Source: Akkermansia muciniphila
Lineage (GTDB): Bacteria > Verrucomicrobiota > Verrucomicrobiia > Verrucomicrobiales > V1-33
DNA length: 50,894 nucleotides
Assembly: GCA_943333275.1 (NCBI GenBank)
Contig: CALQSQ010000035.1
Coordinates: 1-50,894, forward strand
Reading direction: 5' to 3'
Shown piece by piece: positions 27,819-36,484 of the stretch (position 1 is the stretch's first letter; the number at the start of each line of letters is the position of its first letter). The position numbers were made by a program, and so were the translations under genes. The notes under the pieces are model-generated. The model saw nothing but the letters and a program-made list of their open reading frames with translations. It was not told the DNA's origin and ran no database searches.

Positions 27819-30800
27819 CTATGGAATCGATGAGGCGACTTGATGAATGGTCCCGTGCAGCGAGCGCTCAAAAACTTTTCCATCCGGAGAACGGAGCTTG
27901 GTGGTCAGTTCGTAGCATTGGGTCCTGGCGAGGGCTGGGATACTGAGGGTGACCGTGCGGGCATCGGAACCCAGGGAGGCGACCGTGATTTCCAGCGGGT
28001 GTTCGTCGTAATGCTGCGAACCGTAATTGGCACTGCGTTTGAGTGACCACACTTTGCAGTGAAAGGCTTCGGGCGTCACGGAAGCGGGGTCGATCGGATC
28101 GCTGAAGGAGACCGTCAGGCGGGCTTTTGCAGCATGAATGGCAAGCGGAACATTGGCAGGCTGATCATTCCGGCGGATACGGTGGAAGCCTCCCGGGGCC
28201 GTGGCATTTCCGGCCCAGGCAAACATTCCGCAAGTGTAGAGCGCGCCATCGGATCCGAAGCGTCCGCGCATGATTCCGGTGGCGAATGCTGGCATGGGCA
28301 GTTCGCAGACCGCCCCCTGCCACTGACCATTGACCTCCTCATTGGGGACAATGAATGCGCGGCCCGTGCCGTAGCTAAGGTTCAGCAGGGATTCACCCAG
28401 CGATCCCCATGCGTTTTTTGGCACCCAGAGAAGTTCCGCAGGGCTGCGGTCCTTGTCGTTGGTGATCCACACCATGGGCTGTTCCATGGCTGAATCGGCG
28501 GTGTCCTTCACCGAAGTGAATCCGAACATGTTGCCGTAGAAGCCGCCAACCTTCACGCGGTTGATGCGGTTCTTCGGCGTCCAGAATCCCTCCTGGTCGG
28601 TCACAAAAAACGTGCCATCCTCATTGAGGCATACCCCGTTGGCGGCACGGAAGCCCGTGGCGAGAATGTCCGTGTGGGAACCATCCTCGCTGACCTTGAG
28701 CAGAGTTCCGTGATGCGGCACCACGGAGTCGAGCGCATGGCGGCCGGACTTGGCATAATAAAAGTTCCCCTCCGCATCCGTCTGTAAACCCATGGCGAAT
28801 TCATGGAAATGTTCCGTGACCTGCGCGTCGTTATTAAAATTTTCGATGAAGTCAATTTCACCATCTCCATTGAGATCACGCAGCCGGGCGATCTGATCGC
28901 GGCACGTGATGAACAATTCGTCGCCACGAAATTTCACGCCCAGTGGCTGGAACAGCCCGCTGGCGATGCGGTGCCAGTGCAGAGTGGATGGGGCCGGATC
29001 CATGATTCCGTCGACCCGCCAGACATCGCCATTCCACATCGCCACAATGGCGGACTTGCCATCGGGGGTGAAATCAAATCCCCCGGGACGCAGCCAGCTC
29101 TGCCAGGGATTGTCCACAGGCAGCGTAAAATTGTCCGCCACAAAGGCGCCTTCCTCCTTGCCGGGTTCCGAGGTCGTCGTGACCTCCTGCGGCCACTGCG
29201 CTGGGCCACCGGCCGTGAGCGCGGCCAGTTCGAGGTTTCCGTTGAATGTTTTTGCCAGCGCTTCGAGGGAGGCGGGATCCGCCCGTGAAATAAGCAGGCG
29301 AGTTTTTGCCCCACCCGGCAATTCCGCGATCCAAAAACCCTCCACCTTGTTTAATTTTCCATCGCCGGTGAGGGCGACATTCACGGAATCGGGACCCACG
29401 CGCAGCTGCAGTGGCTTGGTGGAGGAGGCCACATTCAACGTCCGGGTAAATACCGGCGTGGTGCCGTAATCAAGCCAGTCGGGCGATTCCAGCACCTTGG
29501 TTCCACCGATGGTGGCCGCTATAACGCTCTTTCCGTTGTTAAAATAAATCCCCTCGTAATGCGCCCACTCCCTTGGCAGTGGGCCATAGCGACGATCATC
29601 GCGCCCCACCAACCGGTCGTCATCCCATTTTCCATCCGGTGAAGCCCAGCCGGGTCCGACGGGATTGATGAAATGCTTTTCACCGATCACACTGGTGTGC
29701 GTGCCATGGCTGCCATCGAACGCGATGCCCTTCCAGTCCACAAATTCCCCTGTGGTGGCTGCCGCCACGCGCATGGTATCGTGATCGTAAATCATCCACG
29801 CATGCCCTTTGGTAACACCGCCCGGGCCCGCATCCAGGCGAACGGCGATGCCCTTTTGCGCGATGTTTCCGGGCGCTATTTCATACGTCCAGAAAAGCGC
29901 CGGGCCCAGTTCCATGCGCTGATACGGCGGCAGTGAGCGATCCTCCATTTCCGCCTCGGCGTTGACAAGCCCCTTCGGAAGTGAGGACAAATACGCCGGG
30001 GTTACTTCCATGAACTGCGAGGGATTGTGCGGGCGCAGGAACGTCTCGCGGATGTATTGAATCACCGAGTATTTCTGTGCGGTGGTGTATTGCGGCTGCG
30101 GCACCATCATTCCGAATCCCTTCGTCAGGGTGGTGAACATCGATAGCGGGTCCGCGCCATTTTTGAACGGACCCTCGGCAAAGCGCAATGCCGTCGGCAG
30201 CGAGCCCGGCTGGTCTTTCGTGCCATGACACACCACACAAAGCGTGCTGTAAATCTGACGGCCCTCCTCCAGCGATATTGCGTTCCAGCCACCCACCAAC
30301 TCCGCATGGTCGGATCGTTCCAAGGGCTGGACCCATGCCGATTTCACGGTAACGCCGCTTGCAGGAATGATCACAGGCGTGGATTCACCTCCCTCGGGCT
30401 GATGCGTGAAATCCGGAGTGTTGGCACCCGCACCCTTGTCCTTGAAGAGCAGGGCCAGTTCCGCTGCGGGCAACCCGCGATTCCAAACTTTGATGCTGGA
30501 AATTTTGCCTTTCGAAAAATCTCCGGCGAAATCCGGGGCCGCGCGACCCACTTTGAAAACATGCCCGGCCACGTCCGGCTTGGTGAAATTGGGGTTTTTC
30601 GCGACCACCTTTCCATCCAGCCACAGTTCGGCCTTTCCGCCCCGCGCGGTCATGACGACCGTGTGCGCCTGACCATCATTGACCTTGGGGCCGCCGCTCA
30701 TCGCACCCAGCCATCCGATGTCGTAGACCAGGGTGCCGTCGCGAACATATAGGGCCTTGGCGTCCGGCGACCATTTTCCCTTTGGGGCGCATTTGGAAAA

Positions 30801-31190
30801 CAACGTCCCCTCGCCGGTGGTTTCAAATTCGACCATGGCCGTAAAATCTTCGCCAAGATTCAGCTTCGCATCCGCAAAATCCTGCTGGCTTGCCTCCGTC
30901 AAATTTGCAATCTCCTCAGGCCCGCGCACCAATTTACCATCCGCCCAAACCCGCAGGACCGGCGCGCCTTTGGCAGGGTGCTCCAGCGCCACATCGCATT
31001 CCGTGGATTTGGGCAGCGTGACCTTGAGCGACTTGCTCAACTGCACGGTGTTTTCGGCAGCGTTGGAAAACTGCATGTGCAGTCGATAATTCCGCGGAAG
31101 CTGGGGCGCATCCAGCGGCAGGGCATCGCGCGGCGGAGCGGCGAGGCTGATGGTTGCTGAGAGGAGAAGGAACGCGTGGGTGGTCTGCAT
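27819..31190 (-). CDS. Giant secreted LamG / cytochrome c / DUF6797 / propeller protein
   Basis: A 1123-residue exported protein (signal peptide MQTTHAFLLLSATISLAA). In order: a LamG/concanavalin-like domain (about 90-250); a c-type cytochrome with heme motif CVVCHG near residue 318 and a possible axial Met in GFGMMVPQPQY; a DUF6797-like domain (about 430-600) beginning near TYEIAPGN; a six-bladed NHL/sorbosone-dehydrogenase-like propeller (about 680-1020) with a DLNGDGEIDF calcium-type loop; and a C-terminal beta domain. Such assemblies are a hallmark of Planctomycetes and Verrucomicrobia and are thought to be periplasmic redox enzymes acting on sugars. It sits between the enolase-family and SWIM genes in one run. 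The substrate is unknown. Confidence 0.85.
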   Translation of the reverse strand: MQTTHAFLLLSATISLAAPPRDALPLDAPQLPRNYRLHMQFSNAAENTVQLSKSLKVTLPKSTECDVALEHPAKGAPVLRVWADGKLVRGPEEIANLTEASQQDFADAKLNLGEDFTAMVEFETTGEGTLFSKCAPKGKWSPDAKALYVRDGTLVYDIGWLGAMSGGPKVNDGQAHTVVMTARGGKAELWLDGKVVAKNPNFTKPDVAGHVFKVGRAAPDFAGDFSKGKISSIKVWNRGLPAAELALLFKDKGAGANTPDFTHQPEGGESTPVIIPASGVTVKSAWVQPLERSDHAELVGGWNAISLEEGRQIYSTLCVVCHGTKDQPGSLPTALRFAEGPFKNGADPLSMFTTLTKGFGMMVPQPQYTTAQKYSVIQYIRETFLRPHNPSQFMEVTPAYLSSLPKGLVNAEAEMEDRSLPPYQRMELGPALFWTYEIAPGNIAQKGIAVRLDAGPGGVTKGHAWMIYDHDTMRVAAATTGEFVDWKGIAFDGSHGTHTSVIGEKHFINPVGPGWASPDGKWDDDRLVGRDDRRYGPLPREWAHYEGIYFNNGKSVIAATIGGTKVLESPDWLDYGTTPVFTRTLNVASSTKPLQLRVGPDSVNVALTGDGKLNKVEGFWIAELPGGAKTRLLISRADPASLEALAKTFNGNLELAALTAGGPAQWPQEVTTTSEPGKEEGAFVADNFTLPVDNPWQSWLRPGGFDFTPDGKSAIVAMWNGDVWRVDGIMDPAPSTLHWHRIASGLFQPLGVKFRGDELFITCRDQIARLRDLNGDGEIDFIENFNNDAQVTEHFHEFAMGLQTDAEGNFYYAKSGRHALDSVVPHHGTLLKVSEDGSHTDILATGFRAANGVCLNEDGTFFVTDQEGFWTPKNRINRVKVGGFYGNMFGFTSVKDTADSAMEQPMVWITNDKDRSPAELLWVPKNAWGSLGESLLNLSYGTGRAFIVPNEEVNGQWQGAVCELPMPAFATGIMRGRFGSDGALYTCGMFAWAGNATAPGGFHRIRRNDQPANVPLAIHAAKARLTVSFSDPIDPASVTPEAFHCKVWSLKRSANYGSQHYDEHPLEITVASLGSDARTVTLSIPALARTQCYELTTKLRSPDGKVFERSLHGTIHQVASSIP

Positions 31191-31211
31191 GATCTGGTTT
31201 TGGCGAAATAT

Positions 31212-32315
31212 TTACCCAACTACGACCAGCGGCGTTCCGAGGACGTCCATCCTCGGTGAAATGCCCAGACCCGGTGCCGAGCTTGCGGCCATGAATCCGT
31301 TCTTTCGTTGCGGAGCGCCGTCCGCATTGGAGACCGTCACATAGCTGTTGAAGTCCGTGCTGGTGAAACGGAATTCCTCCGGCGTGCTGTGAGCCAAATG
31401 GGCAATGGCGGCCGTGGTGATGTCCCCGCCCCAGGAGTCCTCCAGGGTCATGGCGATGCCCATGGTGACGCAGAGATCGCGGGCCTGTTTGATTTTGGTC
31501 AGGCCGCCGAGTTTGCTGATTTTCAGATTCACCACATCCATGGCCAGATCAGATTTGGCGCGCACGAGCATGTCGAGGGAGTCGATATTTTCATCGAGCA
31601 CAAACGGATGCGGGCACTGGCGGCGGACCGCGAGACACTCCTCGTAGGTCAGGCACGGCTGTTCGATGTAAACATCCACATCCCGCACCGCCTTGGCGAT
31701 GCGCACCGCCTCGTGCTGAACCCATCCAGTGTTCGCATCAGCAACGAGCCGGTCGCCCGATTGAAGTTGTGCCGCCACCGCGAAGATGCGCGCGATATCC
31801 ACATCCGGATCACCCCCGACCTTGAGTTGAAAGCGCGTGTATCCTTCGGCCCGATAGCCCGCCACCTTCGCGGCCATTTCATCCGGTGATTCCTGGGAGA
31901 TGGCCCGGTAGAGGCGAATACTCTCACCGTAACGCCCTCCCATCAGTTCGCATACCGGCATGCCCGTGCTCTTTCCCAGAATGTCCCAGCAAGCGATATC
32001 GATGCCACTTTTCACATAAGGATGGCCCTTCAAGGCGGCGTCCATGCGATGGTTCAGTTTCGCCAATTGACGGGGATCCTCGCCCAGAAGATGTGGTCCC
32101 AGTTCACGCAGTCCGGCCCTGACGCCCTCGGCGTAGGCTGGCAGATAAAATGGACCCAGAGGGCAAACTTCGCCATAGCCGACCAGACCCGTGTCTGTTT
32201 CCACGGCGATGATGGTGCTGTCGAAGACGGTGACAGATTTTCCGCCGGACCATTTGTAGGTGGTCTCGTGGAGGGGAAGATCAACTCGGTAGGCAAGGAT
32301 GCGAGATATTTTCAT
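31212..32315 (-). CDS. Enolase-superfamily enzyme, probable cis-3-hydroxy-L-proline dehydratase-like
   Basis: A 367-residue mandelate racemase/muconate lactonizing enzyme. It has the capping domain ([17 protein letters not shown]), the catalytic-lysine strand FQLKVGGDP, metal ligands in DANTGW, IEQP and DEN, and a C-terminal catalytic region LEDSWGGD. The whole sequence, including [33 protein letters not shown] and [13 protein letters not shown], resembles the group annotated as cis-3-hydroxy-L-proline dehydratases, but substrate calls in this superfamily are risky. It is the first gene of a likely operon with the giant cytochrome gene, 21 bases downstream. Confidence 0.8.
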   Translation of the reverse strand: MKISRILAYRVDLPLHETTYKWSGGKSVTVFDSTIIAVETDTGLVGYGEVCPLGPFYLPAYAEGVRAGLRELGPHLLGEDPRQLAKLNHRMDAALKGHPYVKSGIDIACWDILGKSTGMPVCELMGGRYGESIRLYRAISQESPDEMAAKVAGYRAEGYTRFQLKVGGDPDVDIARIFAVAAQLQSGDRLVADANTGWVQHEAVRIAKAVRDVDVYIEQPCLTYEECLAVRRQCPHPFVLDENIDSLDMLVRAKSDLAMDVVNLKISKLGGLTKIKQARDLCVTMGIAMTLEDSWGGDITTAAIAHLAHSTPEEFRFTSTDFNSYVTVSNADGAPQRKNGFMAASSAPGLGISPRMDVLGTPLVVVG

Positions 32316-32410
32316 AAGGAAGTCCCGAGAATAGCAAGGCAGGCCCGGTTGGCCAGCGCTGATTACCTGACTGAACGATCAAGTCTGGTTTAGGCCTCCC
32401 GGGAATCCAC

Positions 32411-32905
32411 CTACTTCAGCATGACCACAAAAATCAGCCGGCCTTTGCGCCAATCCGGGCCGCCGATGAAGATGGGCTGGCCGGGCTTGAGGATGGTGTC
32501 GGATTTCACGAGGACCTTTTTTTCCTGCCAGAGTTGCAGGTGGAGGTTGATCCCACCGTTGGCTGCGGCGCCCCGCGAATCTATTTTCAGGCAAAGCTCC
32601 TTGGACGGGACGACCCAGCTTTCGTAATCCTTGAGCAGGTTCTGGGTATGCAGGCCGAGAAGCTGGTAATTTTTCTGAGGAAACGCCTTGGCGAGCCGCG
32701 TGCGCAGCGAGGCCATGGTGGCGGCGGGCACCGACTTTTCAGCCTCCTTGGCCCCCTCAGTGGCAGTGGGAACGGTGTCGTTGGTCGCAAAAAACAGCAG
32801 GCCATCGACCTGGGCCTCGACGGTCGGCGGATCATCGTCATCATCCGCGCGGACGGCCATGGTCAGCGCAAGCGTGAGCAGGAGGATGGCGAGGCGTGAG
32901 CGCAT
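32411..32905 (-). CDS. Exported protein of ECF sigma operon, unknown function
   Basis: A 164-residue protein with a signal peptide (MRSRLAILLLTLALTMAVRA) followed by an acidic patch DDDDDPP. The mature part is mixed alpha/beta, ending in a basic beta strand (GRLIFVVMLK). Its start overlaps the stop of the anti-sigma gene (TAATG), so it is translationally coupled and belongs to the sigma / anti-sigma operon. It may be the envelope sensor or the main output of that system; no family is recognised. Confidence 0.65.
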   Translation of the reverse strand: MRSRLAILLLTLALTMAVRADDDDDPPTVEAQVDGLLFFATNDTVPTATEGAKEAEKSVPAATMASLRTRLAKAFPQKNYQLLGLHTQNLLKDYESWVVPSKELCLKIDSRGAAANGGINLHLQLWQEKKVLVKSDTILKPGQPIFIGGPDWRKGRLIFVVMLK

Positions 32906-33525
32906 TAGTGAACTTCCCGGATTTGAGGTCCACCATCGTCAGTGGCATGCAGGACAAAGAGCAATATATCGGGATCGTTGGCGGCGTAGAACCGCTGGGT
33001 CGCACCCGGTGCGACGGCTCCGGTGCTGGCAACGTTGAACGCCTTGATCTCCCGGGCATCGGGAATGGCGGTGAGGCCGGTGAGGTTGATCACGGTGGCT
33101 CCGGCGTCCTTGTTGAAATCAAGCGTGGCCTTGACGTTGGCAATCGGCGTGTAGGCGAAGGCTTCGCGGCCGCCACCCGGGGACTGACGTTTCATGACCA
33201 TGCCGCCGACGACGAGCACCGCCGCAGCGGTCGCCAGCGGCGCGCACCACCTGCGGAAAATATCCATGAATCCACTACGCGCGGAGACCCCGGCGCGGGC
33301 CGGGCCGGTCGGGGCGATCTGCGCCATGATCTGGCTGGTGAAAAATTCCGCAGACGGCGGCTCGGCGTGCGACGGCAGGTGGCTGCGCAGCAACTGGCCC
33401 AGCTGTTGAGCGGCGGCCTTTTCCTCCAGCCATTCCGGATGATCATGGGGATCCAGGCCATCCATGAAGCGCATCAGTTCCACATCCTTCGGGTCGAGGT
33501 TTTCGGATTCGGGGTTCGTTTTCAT
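32905..33525 (-). CDS. Anti-sigma factor-like membrane protein
   Basis: A 206-residue protein with an acidic cytoplasmic N-terminus (MKTNPESENLDPKDVELMRFMDGL, like the sigma-binding helix of anti-sigma proteins), one membrane segment around residues 95-115 (WCAPLATAAAVLVVGGMVM) and a periplasmic beta-rich domain. No zinc HxxxCxxC motif is present. It begins six bases after the ECF sigma gene, the classic arrangement for a cognate anti-sigma factor. Family assignment rests on architecture and context rather than on a strong motif. Confidence 0.75.
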   Translation of the reverse strand: MKTNPESENLDPKDVELMRFMDGLDPHDHPEWLEEKAAAQQLGQLLRSHLPSHAEPPSAEFFTSQIMAQIAPTGPARAGVSARSGFMDIFRRWCAPLATAAAVLVVGGMVMKRQSPGGGREAFAYTPIANVKATLDFNKDAGATVINLTGLTAIPDAREIKAFNVASTGAVAPGATQRFYAANDPDILLFVLHATDDGGPQIREVH

Positions 33526-33531
33526 GGGATG

Positions 33532-34224
33532 TCAGGGTTGGGGATTTTCAGAGCGGCCAGGGGCGTAATCCTGGAGCAGGGTCTGTAATTTCTTGCGGGC
33601 GTAAAAAAGTCGGCTCATCACCGTGCCAAGAGTGATTTCCAAAGTATCGGCGATTTCCTGGTAGCTGAGGCCGTCGATTTCCTTGAGCAAAATGATCGAG
33701 CGGTGTTCGGGGGAAAGTTGTTTGAGGGCGTCCTGAATCGTCTGGCCGAGTTCGCGGTTCGCAAGTCGGTCGTCCGGGCGCTCGTCGCTGTGAGGGACAG
33801 TGAGCGCGCCCGCCGCGATGTCCGGGGTGGCCATGGTGTCGTCGAATTCCATGCCGGGGGAAATTTTCTTTTTGCGCAGCCAGTCGTAAGTGACGTTGTG
33901 GGTGATGCGGTAGATCCAGGTGTAGAAACTCGACCGGGCTTCGAACCTGGGCAGGGCACGCCACGCCTTGAGGAAGACCTCTTGGGCGAGGTCCCAGGCA
34001 TCGGCATCGTTTCCTGTCATGTTGACGATCATGGCGTAAATTTTTCCGCGGTAGCGGTTAACTAAGGGTTCAAAAGCCCTGGAGTCGCCTGCCTGACAAC
34101 GCAGCACCAAGGCGGCATCGGCCGGGTCTTGGGCGGGCGTGCTCCCATCGCTGGCGATGTCTGTCGTGGCGAGGCCTGTCATTTCGGCTTCCAGTTTCGG
34201 TTGGTTTGACGGGGCCGCACGCAA
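33532..34224 (-). CDS. ECF-family RNA polymerase sigma factor
   Basis: A 230-residue sigma-70 family protein of ECF type. Region 2 is clear (ALVLRCQAGDSRAFEPLVNRY ... AWDLAQEVFLKAWRALPRF ... FYTWIYRITHNVTYDWLR), and region 4 has LSPEHRSIILLKEIDGLSYQEIADTLEITLGTVMSRLFYARKKL. The first 15 residues are extra, so ATG at 34182 is also possible. It would direct transcription of envelope-stress or nutrient genes when released from the anti-sigma protein encoded next. Confidence 0.95.
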   Translation of the reverse strand: MRAAPSNQPKLEAEMTGLATTDIASDGSTPAQDPADAALVLRCQAGDSRAFEPLVNRYRGKIYAMIVNMTGNDADAWDLAQEVFLKAWRALPRFEARSSFYTWIYRITHNVTYDWLRKKKISPGMEFDDTMATPDIAAGALTVPHSDERPDDRLANRELGQTIQDALKQLSPEHRSIILLKEIDGLSYQEIADTLEITLGTVMSRLFYARKKLQTLLQDYAPGRSENPQP

Positions 34225-34300
34225 ATTATTCAGGGAAATTGCAATTTTTGGGCAAATGACTCCCGACCCGTATGGTTGAGTATCCTTCCAGGTCAGACCG

Positions 34301-34348
34301 CTGGCGAAAGGCGTCCTTACGAGGCTCTGCTATCCGCAAAGCAGCCAG
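34301..34348 (+). other. Possible structured RNA in leader of protease gene
   Basis: CTGGC (34301-34305) can pair with GCCAG (34344-34348), closing a region with a second stem CTGCT/AGCAG (34327-34331 with 34340-34344, competing at one base) and a short CCT-TACG-AGG hairpin. This could form a three-way junction about 100 bases before the protease start codon. It does not match the core of any riboswitch I know. Weak evidence. Confidence 0.2.
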
Positions 34349-34451
34349 AAAGCTGTTTTGCGAAGTGTAAATTTTAATATTTTCGAGAAATACTGTTGAT
34401 TTTTGTTGCTTAGTTCCTTACCTTCTAGCCGCCTTCACCGCCTCTCAAACT

Positions 34452-36431
34452 ATGATTCCATCCCGCCCCTGCCTCCTTGGCACTTTGCTCACAGGTGTCT
34501 TCACAGCAGTGACTCTCTCCAGTGTTTCCGCTCAAACCCCCGCTGCCCCCGTCTTTCCCGCCATGAGTTTCAGCCAGGGGTTGCGCGGCGCAGGCATTAT
34601 TTCCGGATTGGGAAATAAACTCCCCGCTGTGGCGAATTTTTACGGCCTCAGCGAACAGGAGTTTGGGAAATTGTGCCTGCGGGATCGGGACCTGCGGACG
34701 GACAAATCAGGCCGTCTCCTCTACGCCTGTGAGGGATTGGTCGCAGCCCAGGCCCCGACGGCCACCAATGGCGGGACCAATGCGCTCCTGAGTTATCCTT
34801 CGAGCCAGACGTTCCTGCTGCACAGCAAGCCGGGCGTATCCCGGGTCATTTATCTTGATTTCAATGGTCACACGACCTCCGGAACCGACTGGAACGCCAG
34901 TTACACAGCAGGAGCGGCCTTTACCACGCCGGCTTACGATACCGACGGAGTGCCTTCCTCATTTAGTTCCGCCGAACTGGCCAACGTTCAGGAAATCTGG
35001 CAACGCGTCTCCGAAGACTACGCGCCCTACGAAGTGGACGTGACCACCGAGGAACCTGCCCTGGAATCACTTCGCAAGACCACTTCGGCTGACACAGCCT
35101 ATGGCATCCGCATTGTCATCGGCGGTGACAGCATGACCTGGCTGACTTGGCAAGCCGGAGGCGTTGCCTACCTTGGTTCCTTCAGTTGGGATAGCGATAC
35201 CCCGGCCTTTGTTTTCCCGGCACAACTTGGCAATGGGTATCCCAAAGCCGTGGCGGAAGCCATCAGCCACGAATGCGGCCATACGGTGGGATTGTACCAC
35301 GATGGCCAGACGAATGGAACGGAATACTACGCCGGAGCCAACGGATGGGCTCCCATCATGGGGGTGGGGTACTACGCAACCGTCACTCAGTTCAGCAAAG
35401 GCGAATACAGCCTGGCGAACAACACGCAGGATGATCTTACGGTGATCACCGGCTACATTCCCCGCAGTGCGGACCTTGTAGGAAATGACATCCTGACCGC
35501 CACGCCCATCACTACCACCTCCGTCAATATCACCGGAATCATCGAAAGCAGCGCGGATGCCGATTTGTTCAAATTCGATGCCGGAGCCGGCACGATGAGC
35601 TTCAACGCCATACCAGCCACGCCTGATGCCAATCTGGACATCGCCCTCAGCCTTTACAATGGTTCCGGAAATCTCATCGCCTCTTCCGATCCATCCGGCC
35701 TGTCCTCCTCGTTGAGTTACACAGTTCCCGCAGGCACTTATTATCTCGCCGTCGATGGAGTCGGCGTTGGCACGCCGGACACCGGCTATACGGATTATGC
35801 CAGCATCGGCCAGTTCAGCCTGACCGGAACCATTCCAAGCACCCAGGGCCTGCCACCTGTGGCTGTGGTGACTCAATCAACGCCGATCAAGGGACTGGCA
35901 CCCCTCACGGTGAATTTCTCCAGTGTGGGATCGTTTGATCCGGAAGGAACCGCGCTGACCTATGACTGGGACTTCGGCGATGGCAGTGCGGTTTCCACCC
36001 TTGCGAACCCCTCCCACGTTTACAATACTCCCGGCACCTATACGGCCTCCCTGGTGGTATTTGATGCCACGGGCCTGTCTGCTTCCGCTTCCCTGACCAT
36101 TCTGGTGCAAAACCCCTCCAAAATCATTTACGTAAGTGATCTCACCATGAGCAAAACCGTGTCGACCAAAGGAACCAGTGCCAAGGCTCTTGTTACCATC
36201 AAGGATGCAACTAGCGCGTTAAAAGCCAATGCCACCGTCACCGGTTCCTGGTCCGGCCTCACCACCGGCACCGCCAGCGTGAAAACCAACTCCAAAGGCC
36301 AGGCGACCTTCACCAGCGCCACCACCAAAAACGCCGGGACCTTCACCTTCACCGTGACCGGCGTCGCCCTGACCGGGGCCACCTATGATCCCGCACGCAA
36401 CGTCAAAACCAGTGCTTCCATCGTGAAATAG
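34452..36431 (+). CDS. Secreted metzincin metallopeptidase with PPC and PKD domains
   Basis: A 659-residue exported zinc protease. A signal peptide (LLGTLLTGVFTAVTLSSVSAQ) precedes a propeptide-like region. The catalytic domain (about 120-335) includes the zinc motif HECGHTVGLYHDG (HExxHxxGxxHD) at about 274-286 and a following Met-turn candidate in GWAPIMGVGYY. A bacterial pre-peptidase C-terminal (PPC) domain follows (about 350-460, ADLFKFDAG ... GTYYLAVDG), then a PKD domain (SSVGSFDPEGTALTYDWDFG) and a C-terminal Ig-like domain. It should degrade extracellular protein. It is divergent from the ECF sigma gene, with a 227-base leader region between them. Confidence 0.9.
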   Translation: MIPSRPCLLGTLLTGVFTAVTLSSVSAQTPAAPVFPAMSFSQGLRGAGIISGLGNKLPAVANFYGLSEQEFGKLCLRDRDLRTDKSGRLLYACEGLVAAQAPTATNGGTNALLSYPSSQTFLLHSKPGVSRVIYLDFNGHTTSGTDWNASYTAGAAFTTPAYDTDGVPSSFSSAELANVQEIWQRVSEDYAPYEVDVTTEEPALESLRKTTSADTAYGIRIVIGGDSMTWLTWQAGGVAYLGSFSWDSDTPAFVFPAQLGNGYPKAVAEAISHECGHTVGLYHDGQTNGTEYYAGANGWAPIMGVGYYATVTQFSKGEYSLANNTQDDLTVITGYIPRSADLVGNDILTATPITTTSVNITGIIESSADADLFKFDAGAGTMSFNAIPATPDANLDIALSLYNGSGNLIASSDPSGLSSSLSYTVPAGTYYLAVDGVGVGTPDTGYTDYASIGQFSLTGTIPSTQGLPPVAVVTQSTPIKGLAPLTVNFSSVGSFDPEGTALTYDWDFGDGSAVSTLANPSHVYNTPGTYTASLVVFDATGLSASASLTILVQNPSKIIYVSDLTMSKTVSTKGTSAKALVTIKDATSALKANATVTGSWSGLTTGTASVKTNSKGQATFTSATTKNAGTFTFTVTGVALTGATYDPARNVKTSASIVK

Positions 36432-36484
36432 GCCCATATCACGGCTCGCACCGAAAGGGCCTTACTGACCAGGGAACCAACGCA

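Noticed and set aside
34301..34348. Cyclic-di-GMP (GEMM) riboswitch
   Set aside because: The segments conserved in GEMM (GGGCAAACC-like and ACGCAAAGCC-like) are not both present; left as an unnamed weak structure.
36430..36462. Terminator between metzincin and PVC cytochrome genes
   Set aside because: AGGCCC and GGGCCT can pair, but the loop is 21 bases and there is no T-tract on either strand.
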